A DNA stretch of 52,710 bases from Phycisphaera sp. (GTDB lineage Bacteria; Planctomycetota; Phycisphaerae; Phycisphaerales; Phycisphaeraceae), in NCBI GenBank assembly GCA_028285385.1, contig JANQPR010000105.1, positions 1-52,710 on the forward strand. Reading direction: 5' to 3'. The position numbers were made by a program, and so were the translations under genes. Each line of letters starts with the position of its first letter. The stretch's first letter is position 1. The notes beneath the pieces were generated by a model, which had not been told where the DNA came from, did no database searches, and saw nothing but the letters and a program-made list of their open reading frames with translations. Below, piece after piece: positions 1-7,802 of this stretch.

Positions 1-132
1 AACCAGCTGCTGCCGCGATTGGCCGAGCCGGTGAAGTTCGTCGACGACGCCACGGACGCCGAACCGCAAGCCGAGACCGACGCCCCCGCCGAGACGATCA
101 CGGACGCCGCGGCCGACGAACCGGCGGAGTGA
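1..132 (+). CDS. C-terminal end of an unidentified protein, 5' part outside the window
   Basis: The first 43 codons of the window stay open in frame 1 and end at a TGA at 130-132. The visible peptide begins NQLLPRLAEPVKF and becomes an acidic tail rich in Ala, Asp and Glu. It carries no recognisable domain, so no function is assigned. The stop overlaps the GTG start of the pseudouridine synthase gene (GTGA at 129-132), so the two are probably cotranscribed and translationally coupled. In many bacteria the gene before an RluA-type synthase is lspA, but a charged low-complexity tail like this does not prove that here. Confidence 0.65.
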   Translation, partial: NQLLPRLAEPVKFVDDATDAEPQAETDAPAETITDAAADEPAE

Positions 133-1379
133 CCCGCGACCCCCGGTACCACGCCGAGACGCTCGAGGAGCTCGAAGCCCAGGACGCCGAGCACCGGCAC
201 TGGACCATCGGCACCGACTCCAAGTTCCGCCTCGACAAGTACCTCAACAACCGCATCGGCGGCATCTCGCGGTCGCAGATCCAAAAACTCATCGCGCTCG
301 GCGGCGTCACCGTCAACGACAAGCCCGCCAAGCCGTCGTACCAGCTCAAGCTGGGCGACGAGGTCCACGTCGTCGTCCCCCCCAAGCCCGCGGTCGACCT
401 CCGCCCCGAGCCGATCCCGCTCGACGTCCTTTACGAGGACGACGACCTCATCGTCGTCAACAAGCACGCCGGCATCATCGTCCACCCCGCGCGGTCTTAC
501 ACCTCCGGCACGATGGTCAACGCGCTCGCCTGGCACCTCAAACACGGGCAACGCTTCGACGATGAAACCAGTCAAGCCGATGCGCAGGAACGATTTGACA
601 AAACTCCGGACACCGGACTGTCAAGTGTTGGCGCCCACGCCCAACGCCCCGGCGTCGTCCACCGGCTCGACATGAACACCACCGGGTGCATCGTCTTCGC
701 TAAGCAGGACGCTACGCACTGGCTACTCGCGAAACAGTTCGAGGACCGCACCAACCTCAAGTGCTACCTCGCGCTCGTGCACGGCAACTTCACACGGCGC
801 GGCGTCCCGCTCTCGGGCGCGATCGACGAGCCGCTCGGCAAGCACCCGACCATCCGCGAGGGCATGGCCGCCCGCCACGACCACGCCGGCAAGCCGTCGC
901 TCACGCTCTACCGCGTCCGCCGGCAGTACCGCGGGTTCAGCCTCGTCGAGCTCGAGCTCAAGACCGGGCGTACCCACCAGATCCGCGTGCACCTCTCGTA
1001 CCTCGGCTTCCCGATCGTGGGCGACTTGCTCTACGGCGGGCTCCCGGTCGGAGAAACGGAACTACGCGATCCACCCGAGAACGCACCGGGCGCACGGCCC
1101 AACCTGACTTTCGCCACGCCAAAGGAAGAAGGTAAGAAGGCCGAGGCCGCTGCACATGCGCGCCGCGACACCGGCGAACAGCCGCTCATGATCACCCCCG
1201 CCCTGCACGCGGGCCTGCTCCAGGTTCAACACCCGGTCACGAAGGAGGCCCTCACCTTCACCGCCCCGCTGCACGACGCGATGGCCAACCTCGTCCACTG
1301 GCTCGAACAATACGGAGCCCCGTCGCCCGGCATCACCGACGGCACGCACATCGACCTGAACGCGGCGCTGGGAAAGTGA
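129..1379 (+). CDS. RluA-family 23S rRNA pseudouridine synthase
   Basis: This 416-residue protein is an RluA/RluD-type enzyme that isomerises uridines to pseudouridine in structured RNA. An N-terminal S4 RNA-binding domain spans about residues 33-80 (FRLDKYLNNR onward). The catalytic motif HRLDMNTTG is at 178-186, with D181 the expected catalytic aspartate, and the second family motif GRTHQIRVHL starts near 280. A GTG start is used because it overlaps the preceding stop (GTGA). Compared with RluD (about 325 aa) there is an extra low-similarity segment around 140-172 and another near 310-355. Whether the target is the RluD site in 23S rRNA or another RNA cannot be told from sequence. Confidence 0.93.
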   Translation: MTRDPRYHAETLEELEAQDAEHRHWTIGTDSKFRLDKYLNNRIGGISRSQIQKLIALGGVTVNDKPAKPSYQLKLGDEVHVVVPPKPAVDLRPEPIPLDVLYEDDDLIVVNKHAGIIVHPARSYTSGTMVNALAWHLKHGQRFDDETSQADAQERFDKTPDTGLSSVGAHAQRPGVVHRLDMNTTGCIVFAKQDATHWLLAKQFEDRTNLKCYLALVHGNFTRRGVPLSGAIDEPLGKHPTIREGMAARHDHAGKPSLTLYRVRRQYRGFSLVELELKTGRTHQIRVHLSYLGFPIVGDLLYGGLPVGETELRDPPENAPGARPNLTFATPKEEGKKAEAAAHARRDTGEQPLMITPALHAGLLQVQHPVTKEALTFTAPLHDAMANLVHWLEQYGAPSPGITDGTHIDLNAALGK

Positions 1380-1403
1380 GAAGCCGCGGATGAACGCGGA
1401 CGC

Positions 1404-1835
1404 TCACTCAGACTCTGCCAGTTCGACTTTGACCGGCATCTCATCCCTCGGCAAGTCGGCGATACCCAAGAACGACCGCCCATCGTCTGCCTCAAGACGA
1501 ATCACAATCACGGATTCACGACCACTGTCTACAACCCAACCACCTAACCGGGTAGTGCGATGACCACGCGCGACCGCCGTGAACGGATTTGATTCGACGG
1601 GCCTAGATCGGATCGCAAAGGTGGAAGGAAGCCCCTCTTCGTCCCGAAGCTCCGACTCGGCGATGCGCCGATCGAAGTAGCAGGCATACGCGATCGACTC
1701 CACCTCGACTTCGGGAGGAAACTCTAGTTCAACGAGATGCTCAAAGCCCAGACTCGAATGAGTCTTGATCGACCAAAACAGTATTGCAGCCAGCAATCCC
1801 ACCGCAGCAAACAATAGTCCCATCCAGCGCTTCAC
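1404..1835 (-). CDS. hypothetical single-pass membrane protein
   Basis: The product is about 143 residues. One hydrophobic helix near the N-terminus (GLLFAAVGLLAAILFW) is followed by a soluble domain with alternating beta-like segments, so it is probably anchored in the inner membrane with the domain outside. I do not recognise the family. The GTG at 1835 was chosen because it forms a GTGA overlap with the stop of the adenosyltransferase gene upstream; a GTG four codons earlier is also possible. Base composition is clearly lower in GC than the flanking genes, as in two other small membrane-protein genes of this window. Confidence 0.6.
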   Translation of the reverse strand: MKRWMGLLFAAVGLLAAILFWSIKTHSSLGFEHLVELEFPPEVEVESIAYACYFDRRIAESELRDEEGLPSTFAIRSRPVESNPFTAVARGHRTTRLGGWVVDSGRESVIVIRLEADDGRSFLGIADLPRDEMPVKVELAESE

Positions 1836-2413
1836 GGCTTCACCCACGGCACATCCTTTACCCCCGCGTCGTGATTCGCACGGCGGGCCAACGCAAACAG
1901 CAAGTCACTCAACCTGTTCAGGTACTGGACCACCAGCTCGCTCACCGGCTCATGCGACGCCAGAGACACGCACCGTCGCTCAGCCCGTCGGCACACCGTC
2001 CTTGCAACATGAAGCCTCGCCGACAGCTCTGTGCCGCCCGGCAGGATGAACTGGTTCATCGGCTCGACCTGATCGACCGCGGCGTCGATCCAGCCCTCCA
2101 GCTCCGCAATGTGCGTGTCGGTGATGCGCGGCACCATGCGCGGCGGCTTGCTCGACCGCGAATCTTCCGGCGTCGCGAGGTCGGCGCCGATCTCGAACAG
2201 CCGGCTCTGGATCGCCCGCAGCGGCTCGGCCACATCGGCGGGGATCGCGCGTTGCCCTTCGCCCGCGTCGTTACCGGCCAGGCAGAGCCCGATCACCGCG
2301 TTGAGCTCGTCGACCGTGCCGTACGCCTCGACGCGTGCGTCGTCCTTGCCGACGCGCTGCCCACCGAAAAGGTCGGTCTGCCCGGCGTCACCACGCTTGG
2401 TGTAGAGCTTCAT
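1832..2413 (-). CDS. cob(I)yrinic acid a,c-diamide adenosyltransferase, PduO/MMAB type
   Basis: This 193-residue protein transfers the adenosyl group of ATP to cob(I)alamin, giving adenosylcobalamin in the cytoplasm. It begins KLYTKRGDAGQTDLFGG, the typical ATP-binding N-terminus of PduO-type transferases, and continues with GTVDELNA near residue 33. The RRAERR motif near 144, which binds the triphosphate and corrin, is also present. The length fits the single-domain bacterial form. It is transcribed away from folE2 and overlaps the small membrane-protein gene downstream. No other B12 gene lies in the window, so it may serve salvage or a B12-dependent mutase elsewhere. The family assignment is secure; the exact substrate form is inferred. 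Confidence 0.93.
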   Translation of the reverse strand: MKLYTKRGDAGQTDLFGGQRVGKDDARVEAYGTVDELNAVIGLCLAGNDAGEGQRAIPADVAEPLRAIQSRLFEIGADLATPEDSRSSKPPRMVPRITDTHIAELEGWIDAAVDQVEPMNQFILPGGTELSARLHVARTVCRRAERRCVSLASHEPVSELVVQYLNRLSDLLFALARRANHDAGVKDVPWVKP

Positions 2414-2586
2414 GGCCGCATGCTAGGGCTTGCCCCTGAACCTCCGGCACATCGACGCCAAAACCTCGGCCTCGAGGTCGGATATCGTCATACGTCCCGC
2501 CCGACCCTCCCGGCGCGCCTACACTCGCGGGCACGGCTCACGTCCCGAGGCAGACCGCCGTCGGTCCCCTCCCCCGAGGAGCCCCC

Positions 2587-3468
2587 ATGAAGCCGCCAGC
2601 CACCGTCGACCCGTCGTCGTCCGATGCGCCCGTGCCGACCACCCGCACCACTTTTTACGGCAACGCCATGACCGCCCCGCTGGACCCGATGCCCGACATC
2701 CAGGGCAGCCCCGACCGCCGCAACCAGCCGATCGACCGCGTCGGCGTCAAGAACGTGCGGTACCCGATCGCGCTCTACTCGCCGGGCACGGGCGGCACCC
2801 AGCACACCGTCGCGACCATCGACATGTACGTCGCCCTGCCCCACCACCAGAAGGGCACGCACATGTCGCGATTCCTCGAAGTGCTCAACGAGCACCACGA
2901 CGCGTTGCGCAGCGACGACATCACCGCCGTCTGCCGTGACATCAAACGCCGGCTCGACGCCGAGCACGCGCACCTGCGCTTCGAGTTCCCCTACTTCATC
3001 GACAAGCAGTCGCCCGTCACGAACCAGACCGGCAAGCTCGACATCGAGGTCGTGTTCGAGTGCGAATCGAACGACGACGACGACTTCGTCATCACGCTCC
3101 GCGTGCCGGCCACCTCGCTGTGCCCCTGCTCCAAGGAGATCAGCGAGTACGGCGCCCACAACCAGCGTTGCGTGATGGAGGCGTCCGTCCGCTTGGGCGA
3201 GGGCGAGAACATGTGGATCGAAGACCTCTTCGCGATCGTCGAGCAGGCCGCGAGCACGCAGGTGTTCTCCGTCCTCAAACGCCCCGACGAGAAGTGGGTC
3301 ACCGAGCGGGCGTATGAGAACCCGAAGTTCGTTGAGGACATCGTCCGCGACCTCGCGGCCGCCCTCGACGCCGACGAACGGATCGTGTGGTACCGCGTCA
3401 ACAGCGAGAACTTCGAGTCGATCCACAGCCACAATGCCTACGCCGAGATCGTGAAGGACAAGCGGTAA
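2587..3468 (+). CDS. folE2: GTP cyclohydrolase FolE2 (type IB)
   Basis: This 293-residue enzyme of the FolE2 (GCYH-IB, COG1469) family converts GTP to 7,8-dihydroneopterin triphosphate, the first step of folate and queuosine precursor synthesis. The start of the conserved region, PDIQGSPDRRNQPIDRVGVK, lies near residues 38-57. The metal-ligand region SLCPCSKEISEYGAHNQR carries the active-site cysteine and the histidine characteristic of the type IB enzyme. The ATG at 2587 is preceded by GAGGAG. FolE2 is often used where zinc is limiting because it accepts other divalent metals, but I saw no clear Zur box in the 170 bp upstream. A strong nested hairpin follows the gene. Confidence 0.95.
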   Translation: MKPPATVDPSSSDAPVPTTRTTFYGNAMTAPLDPMPDIQGSPDRRNQPIDRVGVKNVRYPIALYSPGTGGTQHTVATIDMYVALPHHQKGTHMSRFLEVLNEHHDALRSDDITAVCRDIKRRLDAEHAHLRFEFPYFIDKQSPVTNQTGKLDIEVVFECESNDDDDFVITLRVPATSLCPCSKEISEYGAHNQRCVMEASVRLGEGENMWIEDLFAIVEQAASTQVFSVLKRPDEKWVTERAYENPKFVEDIVRDLAAALDADERIVWYRVNSENFESIHSHNAYAEIVKDKR

Positions 3469-3480
3469 GGCGCTCGTGCG

Positions 3481-3526
3481 GTGCGAGCCCGGCCCGCGCC
3501 GCGGCGGGCCAGACCGCGGGCCGCAC
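3481..3526 (+). terminator. nested hairpin after folE2, possible terminator
   Basis: An outer imperfect stem pairs 3481-3491 (GTGCGAGCCCG) with 3517-3526 (CGGGCCGCAC), and an inner 7-bp stem pairs GGCCCGC with GCGGGCC. The run after it is A-rich rather than T-rich, so factor-independent termination on the plus strand is uncertain. It may instead be the 5' part of the structured leader of the next gene. Confidence 0.4.
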
Positions 3527-3550
3527 AAAGAAAAATTCTAGGCGTCTACC

Positions 3551-3637
3551 CGTAAAGGGCTTGGCGAAACCCCCCGATGATGGCGGTGTCCGGGGGGGGA
3601 CGCGAAGCCAGCGCGTCCTCTGGCCGGGGAATCTGAC
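3551..3637 (+). promoter_or_regulatory. structured leader of the PilZ gene, candidate GEMM-I (c-di-GMP) riboswitch-like element
   Basis: A GGC at 3563-3565, a GAAA, and a C-run at 3570-3575 are followed, after a spacer, by a matching G-run at 3592-3599, then ACGCGAA and a GCC at 3607-3609 that can pair with the first GGC. This order (GGC-AAA-CC ... GG-GACGC-AA-GCC) matches the core of class I c-di-GMP riboswitches with one extra or changed base on each side. The loop is not a GNRA tetraloop and the second helix is not clear, so the call is tentative. The element ends just before the GTG of a PilZ-domain gene, a biologically fitting target. A further 6-bp hairpin (GACGCG/CGCGTC, 3599-3617) is an alternative fold that would compete with it. 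Confidence 0.38.
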
Positions 3638-4078
3638 GTGAGTCAACTCGACACTGAACGCTCGGCCGACCAGGCTATCGATACGCTGCGCCTCGACGAC
3701 GACGAGTGGCGGGCGTTGGTCGGCGAACTCGACCGCATCACCGCGAACGGCAGCTCGATCCCCGAGCGCCGGGAGCACGAACGCGTCGCCTACCGCAACT
3801 CCGCCTTCGTCTTCGCCACGATCGAAGGCCCCGACCAACAGCCCAAGCGCTACAAGATCCGCACCCACGACCTCAGCGCCGGCGGGATCGGTTTCCTGCA
3901 CGGCACGTTCATCTACCCGGGCTCCAAGGTCCAGGTCGTCTTGAGGCACCAGACCCAAGGCGCCGTGCTCATCACGGGGGCCGTGCGGCGTTGCGATCAC
4001 CTGACGCGGCACATCCACCACGTCGGCGTGCAGTTCGACGAACTGATCGAACCCGAGCACTTCCTCCTGGCCATGTGA
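3638..4078 (+). CDS. PilZ domain protein (predicted c-di-GMP receptor)
   Basis: This 146-residue cytoplasmic protein has a helical N-terminal extension of about 40 residues followed by a PilZ domain. The two c-di-GMP-binding signatures are present: RREHER at 44-49 (RxxxR type) and DLSAGG at 78-83 (D/NxSxxG type). It has no catalytic domain and is likely a single-domain effector whose partner is unknown. The start is a GTG with GGGGAATC upstream. The leader before it looks structured and may itself sense c-di-GMP (see separate entry). There are no flagellar or cellulose genes next to it, so the output pathway cannot be named. Confidence 0.9.
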   Translation: MSQLDTERSADQAIDTLRLDDDEWRALVGELDRITANGSSIPERREHERVAYRNSAFVFATIEGPDQQPKRYKIRTHDLSAGGIGFLHGTFIYPGSKVQVVLRHQTQGAVLITGAVRRCDHLTRHIHHVGVQFDELIEPEHFLLAM

Positions 4079-4104
4079 AGCCGGCGATTCGCGACACGCC
4101 CTAC

Positions 4105-4950
4105 TCACTTCCGGGCGGTCAGCGTGAACGTCATCGGGTACTTGCCGCGGTACGGCTCGGGCAGCTCCCACCAACCGGGGCGGGTCTGCTCCATCGCCCG
4201 CAACGCCGGCCAAACGCAGCGGTCCGATTCTTCGAGCCGCTCGACACGCAGCCCGGCTTCGACGACGGCCGTCACGACGTCGCCCACGCTGTGCACCCAC
4301 TCGGCCATCTTGTTGTGGGCGAAGCCGCTCGCGTCGCTGGCGTAGGTGCCGTCGTCTTCGTACACCAGCCGCTGCCCGCCGAGGTATGGGCCACGCAGCG
4401 CAAACCCCGGCTCGCCGTCGACGTCTTCCAACGCGCCAATCAACGGGTGCGTATCCTCTAGAAACAGTCGGCCGCCCGGCGTCAGTAACTGCGCCACCAC
4501 CGCCGCCCACCGCGGCACGTCCGGCAGCCAGCACAGCGAACCCACCGACGCGAACACCACGTCGAACCCGCCGTCCACATGCTGCGGCGCGTCATACACC
4601 GGGCAACACACGAACCGCGCGTCCAACCCGAGTTCGTCACGCATTCGCTCGGCCTTGTCGATCGCCGGCCGGGAGAAGTCGACGCCCACCGCCTCGGCCC
4701 CGAGCGTCGCCCAGCCGAGCGTCTCCATCCCCATGTGGCACTGCAGGTGAATCAGCCGCTGGCCCCGCACGTCGCCGACGCCCTCGACCACGTGCGCCGC
4801 GAGGTCGTGCCGACCGGCCCGCAGCGCCTCGGCGTGCGCCCGGTACATCGCGGATTCCCAGTGCGCTTCGACGCGCGCGTCCCACGACGCGCGGTTCCAC
4901 TCGATCCCTTCGCGCTCCGCCGGCGACAACCCGGGCGACTCCGACGACAT
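4105..4950 (-). CDS. class I SAM-dependent methyltransferase
   Basis: The predicted 281-residue protein contains a Rossmann-type methyltransferase domain (Methyltransf_11/25 like). The glycine-containing first motif is degenerate (LIHLQCHMGMETLGWA), followed by the acidic residue of motif II (AVGVDFSRPAI) and FDVVFASVGSLCWL as motif IV. The open frame reaches 5148, but that would overlap the divergent MgtE gene. The second of two close ATGs (4950) has GGGAG eight bases upstream, so it was taken as the start. The substrate is unknown. The segment before the methyltransferase fold, rich in Trp and acidic residues (EWNRASWDARVEAHW), is typical of small-molecule methyltransferases of this group. 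Confidence 0.85.
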   Translation of the reverse strand: MSSESPGLSPAEREGIEWNRASWDARVEAHWESAMYRAHAEALRAGRHDLAAHVVEGVGDVRGQRLIHLQCHMGMETLGWATLGAEAVGVDFSRPAIDKAERMRDELGLDARFVCCPVYDAPQHVDGGFDVVFASVGSLCWLPDVPRWAAVVAQLLTPGGRLFLEDTHPLIGALEDVDGEPGFALRGPYLGGQRLVYEDDGTYASDASGFAHNKMAEWVHSVGDVVTAVVEAGLRVERLEESDRCVWPALRAMEQTRPGWWELPEPYRGKYPMTFTLTARK

Positions 4951-5011
4951 ACACATCGCTCCCGTAAAAAGACCCCGAGAGCATACCCACTGGTCCGGCT
5001 TACGATCCGGC

Positions 5012-6001
5012 ATGCCGCCGCTCACCCCCGACGACCTGCACCAGCCCGTCACGAAGTTCATGCGACCCGTCGAGGTGATCGTCGGCACGTCGCAGACCGT
5101 CGCCCAGGCCATCGACGCCATCCGCGCCGCCCAGCCACAGGCCCGCATCCTCTACGTCTACGCGGTCGACGAAGACCAGCGCCTCGTCGGCGTCGTGTCG
5201 ACCCGTGCATTGCTGACCAGCCCCGCGAACCGGCGCATCGGCGACGCCATGGACCACGGCGTCGTGACGATCCCGCACACCGCGACCCTCGACCTCGCGC
5301 TCGACCTGTTCGCCCTGCACCGCCTGCTCGCGCTGCCCGTCGTCGACGACGACACCGGGCAGACCCAGGGCGTGCTCGACGTGCAGGTCTACGCCGAGGA
5401 GATGCTCGACCTGGCCGAGACCCGCCGCAGCGCCGAAGTGTTCCAACTCATCGGCGTCACCGCGTCGACGCTCCGCGAACACAACCCCGTCAAGCTCGCC
5501 AAGGCCCGGCTGCCCTGGCTGTCCGTCAACCTGCTCGCGGGCCTCGCCTGCGCCGGGATCGCCGCGCTGTTCAACGCGACGCTCTCCGAGGCGATCATCC
5601 TCGCCATGTTCATCCCGCTCGTGCTCACGCTCAGCGAGTCCACTGCGATGCAGACCGTCACGCTCGGACTGCCCCAACTCGAAGCCGCCGGCGTCAACTG
5701 GAAACGCTGGTGGCAACAGCAACGACGCGAGTGGCTCGTCGCGCTGCTGATGGGCGTCACGCTCGCGCTGGCCGTGGGATTGATCGCGCTGCTGTGGCGG
5801 TCGGGCGTCGGGGCGCCGGTCGTGATCGCGCTGGCGACCGTCGCCGCCGTGCTCACCGCCGCCACCCTGGGCACGATCGTCCCGCTCTGCCTGCACGCCC
5901 TGAAGCTCGACCCCAAGCTCGCCGCCGGCCCCGTCGCGCTTTCGCTGACCGATGTCGCGACGATAACGGTGTACCTCTCGCTCGGCGCGCTGTTGCTGTG
6001 A
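5012..6001 (+). CDS. MgtE-like magnesium transporter lacking the N-terminal regulatory domain
   Basis: This 329-residue protein has tandem CBS domains at about residues 10-135 and a five-helix MgtE membrane domain at about 175-329. The family pore-region motif near 210 reads PLVLTLSESTAMQTVTL, where typical MgtE has a Gly-Asn rich version. A conserved LKLDPKLAAGP block precedes the last helix. Standard MgtE is about 450 residues because an alpha-superhelical N domain precedes the CBS pair. That domain is absent here, so Mg2+ gating, which normally uses N-CBS contacts, must differ. The ATG is 61 bp from the divergent methyltransferase start. Transport of Mg2+ or another divalent cation is inferred from family. 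Confidence 0.85.
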   Translation: MPPLTPDDLHQPVTKFMRPVEVIVGTSQTVAQAIDAIRAAQPQARILYVYAVDEDQRLVGVVSTRALLTSPANRRIGDAMDHGVVTIPHTATLDLALDLFALHRLLALPVVDDDTGQTQGVLDVQVYAEEMLDLAETRRSAEVFQLIGVTASTLREHNPVKLAKARLPWLSVNLLAGLACAGIAALFNATLSEAIILAMFIPLVLTLSESTAMQTVTLGLPQLEAAGVNWKRWWQQQRREWLVALLMGVTLALAVGLIALLWRSGVGAPVVIALATVAAVLTAATLGTIVPLCLHALKLDPKLAAGPVALSLTDVATITVYLSLGALLL

Positions 6002-6007
6002 CCGCCG

Positions 6008-6598
6008 TTACCCGCCCATCTGCCACTGCCGGATAAAGTCAAACGGGTACAGCAGCATCACGACGTTGAGCGTCAGGTTGTCGCGGATAAACCAGAGCAT
6101 GACCAGCTCCAACACGACGAACAAGGCGACCGACGCCTTGAACCCGATCCGCTGAGCGACGTAGAACCCCGCGACGCAGAACGCGATGTCGCCCACCGCG
6201 TTGACGATCGAGTCGCCCTCGTAACCCGTCGCCATGGTCTGCCGGTACCGATCGATCACCATCGGTGAGTTCTCGAGCACCTCCCACGCCGTCTCGACCA
6301 ACACCGCGACCGGTAGCGCCCACGGCTTGAGCGTCGCCCACCGTTTGCCCAACCACCACAAAACCCAGAAGAAGATCACGCCGTGCAGCAGGTGCGAGAA
6401 GCTGTACCAGTCGAACACGTGTTGCGAGTTGCACGCCGAGTCGACCTGTGCCACGAAGAACCGCGGGTCCCGCTGCCCGCACCACCACACCCGGCCCATC
6501 GCCCACAGCGCCAGCACGCCGGAACCGGCGAACACCGCCGCCGCCGCGTACGGCCACACGCCCCGGGCCGCGTTTGAACGTCCGGTCTCGCCCGACAT
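6008..6598 (-). CDS. DUF2585 family membrane protein
   Basis: This 196-residue integral membrane protein has about five or six hydrophobic segments. It matches the DUF2585 (UPF0314) family through motifs such as FDWYSFSHLLHGVIFFW, the glutamate-rich ETAWEVLENSP and GYEGDSIVNAVGDI. These conserved polar residues inside the membrane are family hallmarks, but no function is established. Its ATG overlaps the TGA of the isomerase gene upstream by one base (TGATG at 6600-6596), indicating translational coupling. It converges with the MgtE gene with only six bases between stops. Confidence 0.9.
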   Translation of the reverse strand: MSGETGRSNAARGVWPYAAAAVFAGSGVLALWAMGRVWWCGQRDPRFFVAQVDSACNSQHVFDWYSFSHLLHGVIFFWVLWWLGKRWATLKPWALPVAVLVETAWEVLENSPMVIDRYRQTMATGYEGDSIVNAVGDIAFCVAGFYVAQRIGFKASVALFVVLELVMLWFIRDNLTLNVVMLLYPFDFIRQWQMGG

Positions 6599-7647
6599 CA
6601 GCTGTCGAACTGCGCATCAAACGCCAGATCGCTCCGCGGGAAATCGATCTTGCGGACGAACGCCGCCGCCTCGGCCGCGCCGTGTTCGCGGTCCATGCGG
6701 GAGTCCTCCCACTCGACGCTGAGCGGCCCGGCGTAGCCGATGTCGTTGAGCGCGACGATGATCTCTTCGAAGTTGATGTCGCCGCGGCCCAAGCTGCGGA
6801 AGTCCCAGAACCGCCGGGGGTCGGCGAAGGTCGTGTGCCCGCCGAACACGCCGACCGTACCGTCGCCGTGGCCCCACCAGACGTCCTTCATGTGGGCGTG
6901 GTAGACGCGGTCGGGGAAGGCGCGGATGAACTTGACGTAGTCCACGCCCTGGTACCCCAGGTGCGACGGGTCGTAGTTGAAGCCGAAGCGCTTGTGCCCG
7001 TTCACCGCCTCGACCGCACGCTGCGCGCTGGCCGTGTCGAACGCGATCTCGGTCGGGTGCACCTCGAGCGCGAAGTTGATGTCCTGCTTGTCGAACTCGT
7101 TCAGGATCGGCGTGAAGCGTTTCGCGAAGTCCTTGAAGCCCTTGTCCCAGTAGGCTTGGTCCGTCGGCGGAAACGCGTAGATGCTGTGCCAGACCGACGA
7201 GCCGGTGAAGCCGTTGACGACGCTCGGGAAGTCGTCGCCCTTCGCGCCGGCCTTCTTGCCCCGGCCGGGCTTGTTGTTCAGGAACCGCCGGCACGCCTTC
7301 GCGCTGACCTTCATCTTCGCCGCGGCGCGTTTGCGGACGCCCTCCGGCTCGCCGTTGCCCCAGACGTCACCCGGCAGGATCGACTTGTGCCGTTCGTCGA
7401 TGGGGTCGCACACCGCCTGGCCGACGAGGTGCATCGAGATCGCGTAGCTGGTCAGGCCGTGGTCGGCGAGAATCTCCCAGCGCTGCTTGCAGTACTTGTC
7501 GCTCTTGGCGGCCTGGTCGACGTCGAAGTGGTCGCCCCAGCACGCGAGCTCGAGCCCGTCGTACCCGAACGACTTGGCCTTCTCGCAGATAGTCTCGAAC
7601 GGCAGGTCGGCCCACTGGCCGGTGAAGAGTGTGACGGGGCGGGGCAT
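6598..7647 (-). CDS. sugar phosphate isomerase/epimerase family protein (AP endonuclease-2 type TIM barrel)
   Basis: The 349-residue protein belongs to the xylose-isomerase-like TIM barrel family (COG1082). It starts [20 protein letters not shown] and shows metal-binding positions in [52 protein letters not shown] and [11 protein letters not shown], the usual Glu/His/Asp set for a divalent metal. The start at 7647 has GGAGGA six bases upstream, so an earlier in-frame codon at 7683 was rejected. Such enzymes act on sugars or inositol-type substrates, but the specific substrate cannot be told. It is coupled to the DUF2585 gene by a one-base stop/start overlap. Confidence 0.88.
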   Translation of the reverse strand: MPRPVTLFTGQWADLPFETICEKAKSFGYDGLELACWGDHFDVDQAAKSDKYCKQRWEILADHGLTSYAISMHLVGQAVCDPIDERHKSILPGDVWGNGEPEGVRKRAAAKMKVSAKACRRFLNNKPGRGKKAGAKGDDFPSVVNGFTGSSVWHSIYAFPPTDQAYWDKGFKDFAKRFTPILNEFDKQDINFALEVHPTEIAFDTASAQRAVEAVNGHKRFGFNYDPSHLGYQGVDYVKFIRAFPDRVYHAHMKDVWWGHGDGTVGVFGGHTTFADPRRFWDFRSLGRGDINFEEIIVALNDIGYAGPLSVEWEDSRMDREHGAAEAAAFVRKIDFPRSDLAFDAQFDS

Positions 7648-7677
7648 GAGAGTCCTCCGGTTGCGTGAAAATCGAAC

Positions 7678-7802
7678 CGCCAAGACGCCAAGAAACCAGG
7701 GCGCCGGGTAGAAACTATCACGATTCGGGGCCCGGTTGGGATGGACCGATACCCAACGCGGTGTCGGATTCCTGGCGTCTTGGCGACTTGGCGCCTTGGC
7801 GA
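7678..7802. repeat. iterated CTTGGCGN repeat with a 13-bp inverted copy
   Basis: Four consecutive 8-base units (CCTGGCGT, CTTGGCGA, CTTGGCGC, CTTGGCGA) occupy 7771-7802. The exact reverse complement of 7773-7785 occurs at 7678-7690. The two arms flank the 3' end of the MFS-PlsC gene, and the tandem units lie inside its last codons, so the extreme C-terminus of that protein is repeat-derived. A related array lies between sufB and sufC. Confidence 0.75.

Noticed and set aside
4579-6036. 485-codon plus-strand open frame over the methyltransferase and MgtE genes
   Set aside because: Its composition (long Arg/Pro/His runs) is that of a high-GC shadow frame, and it conflicts with two well-supported genes.
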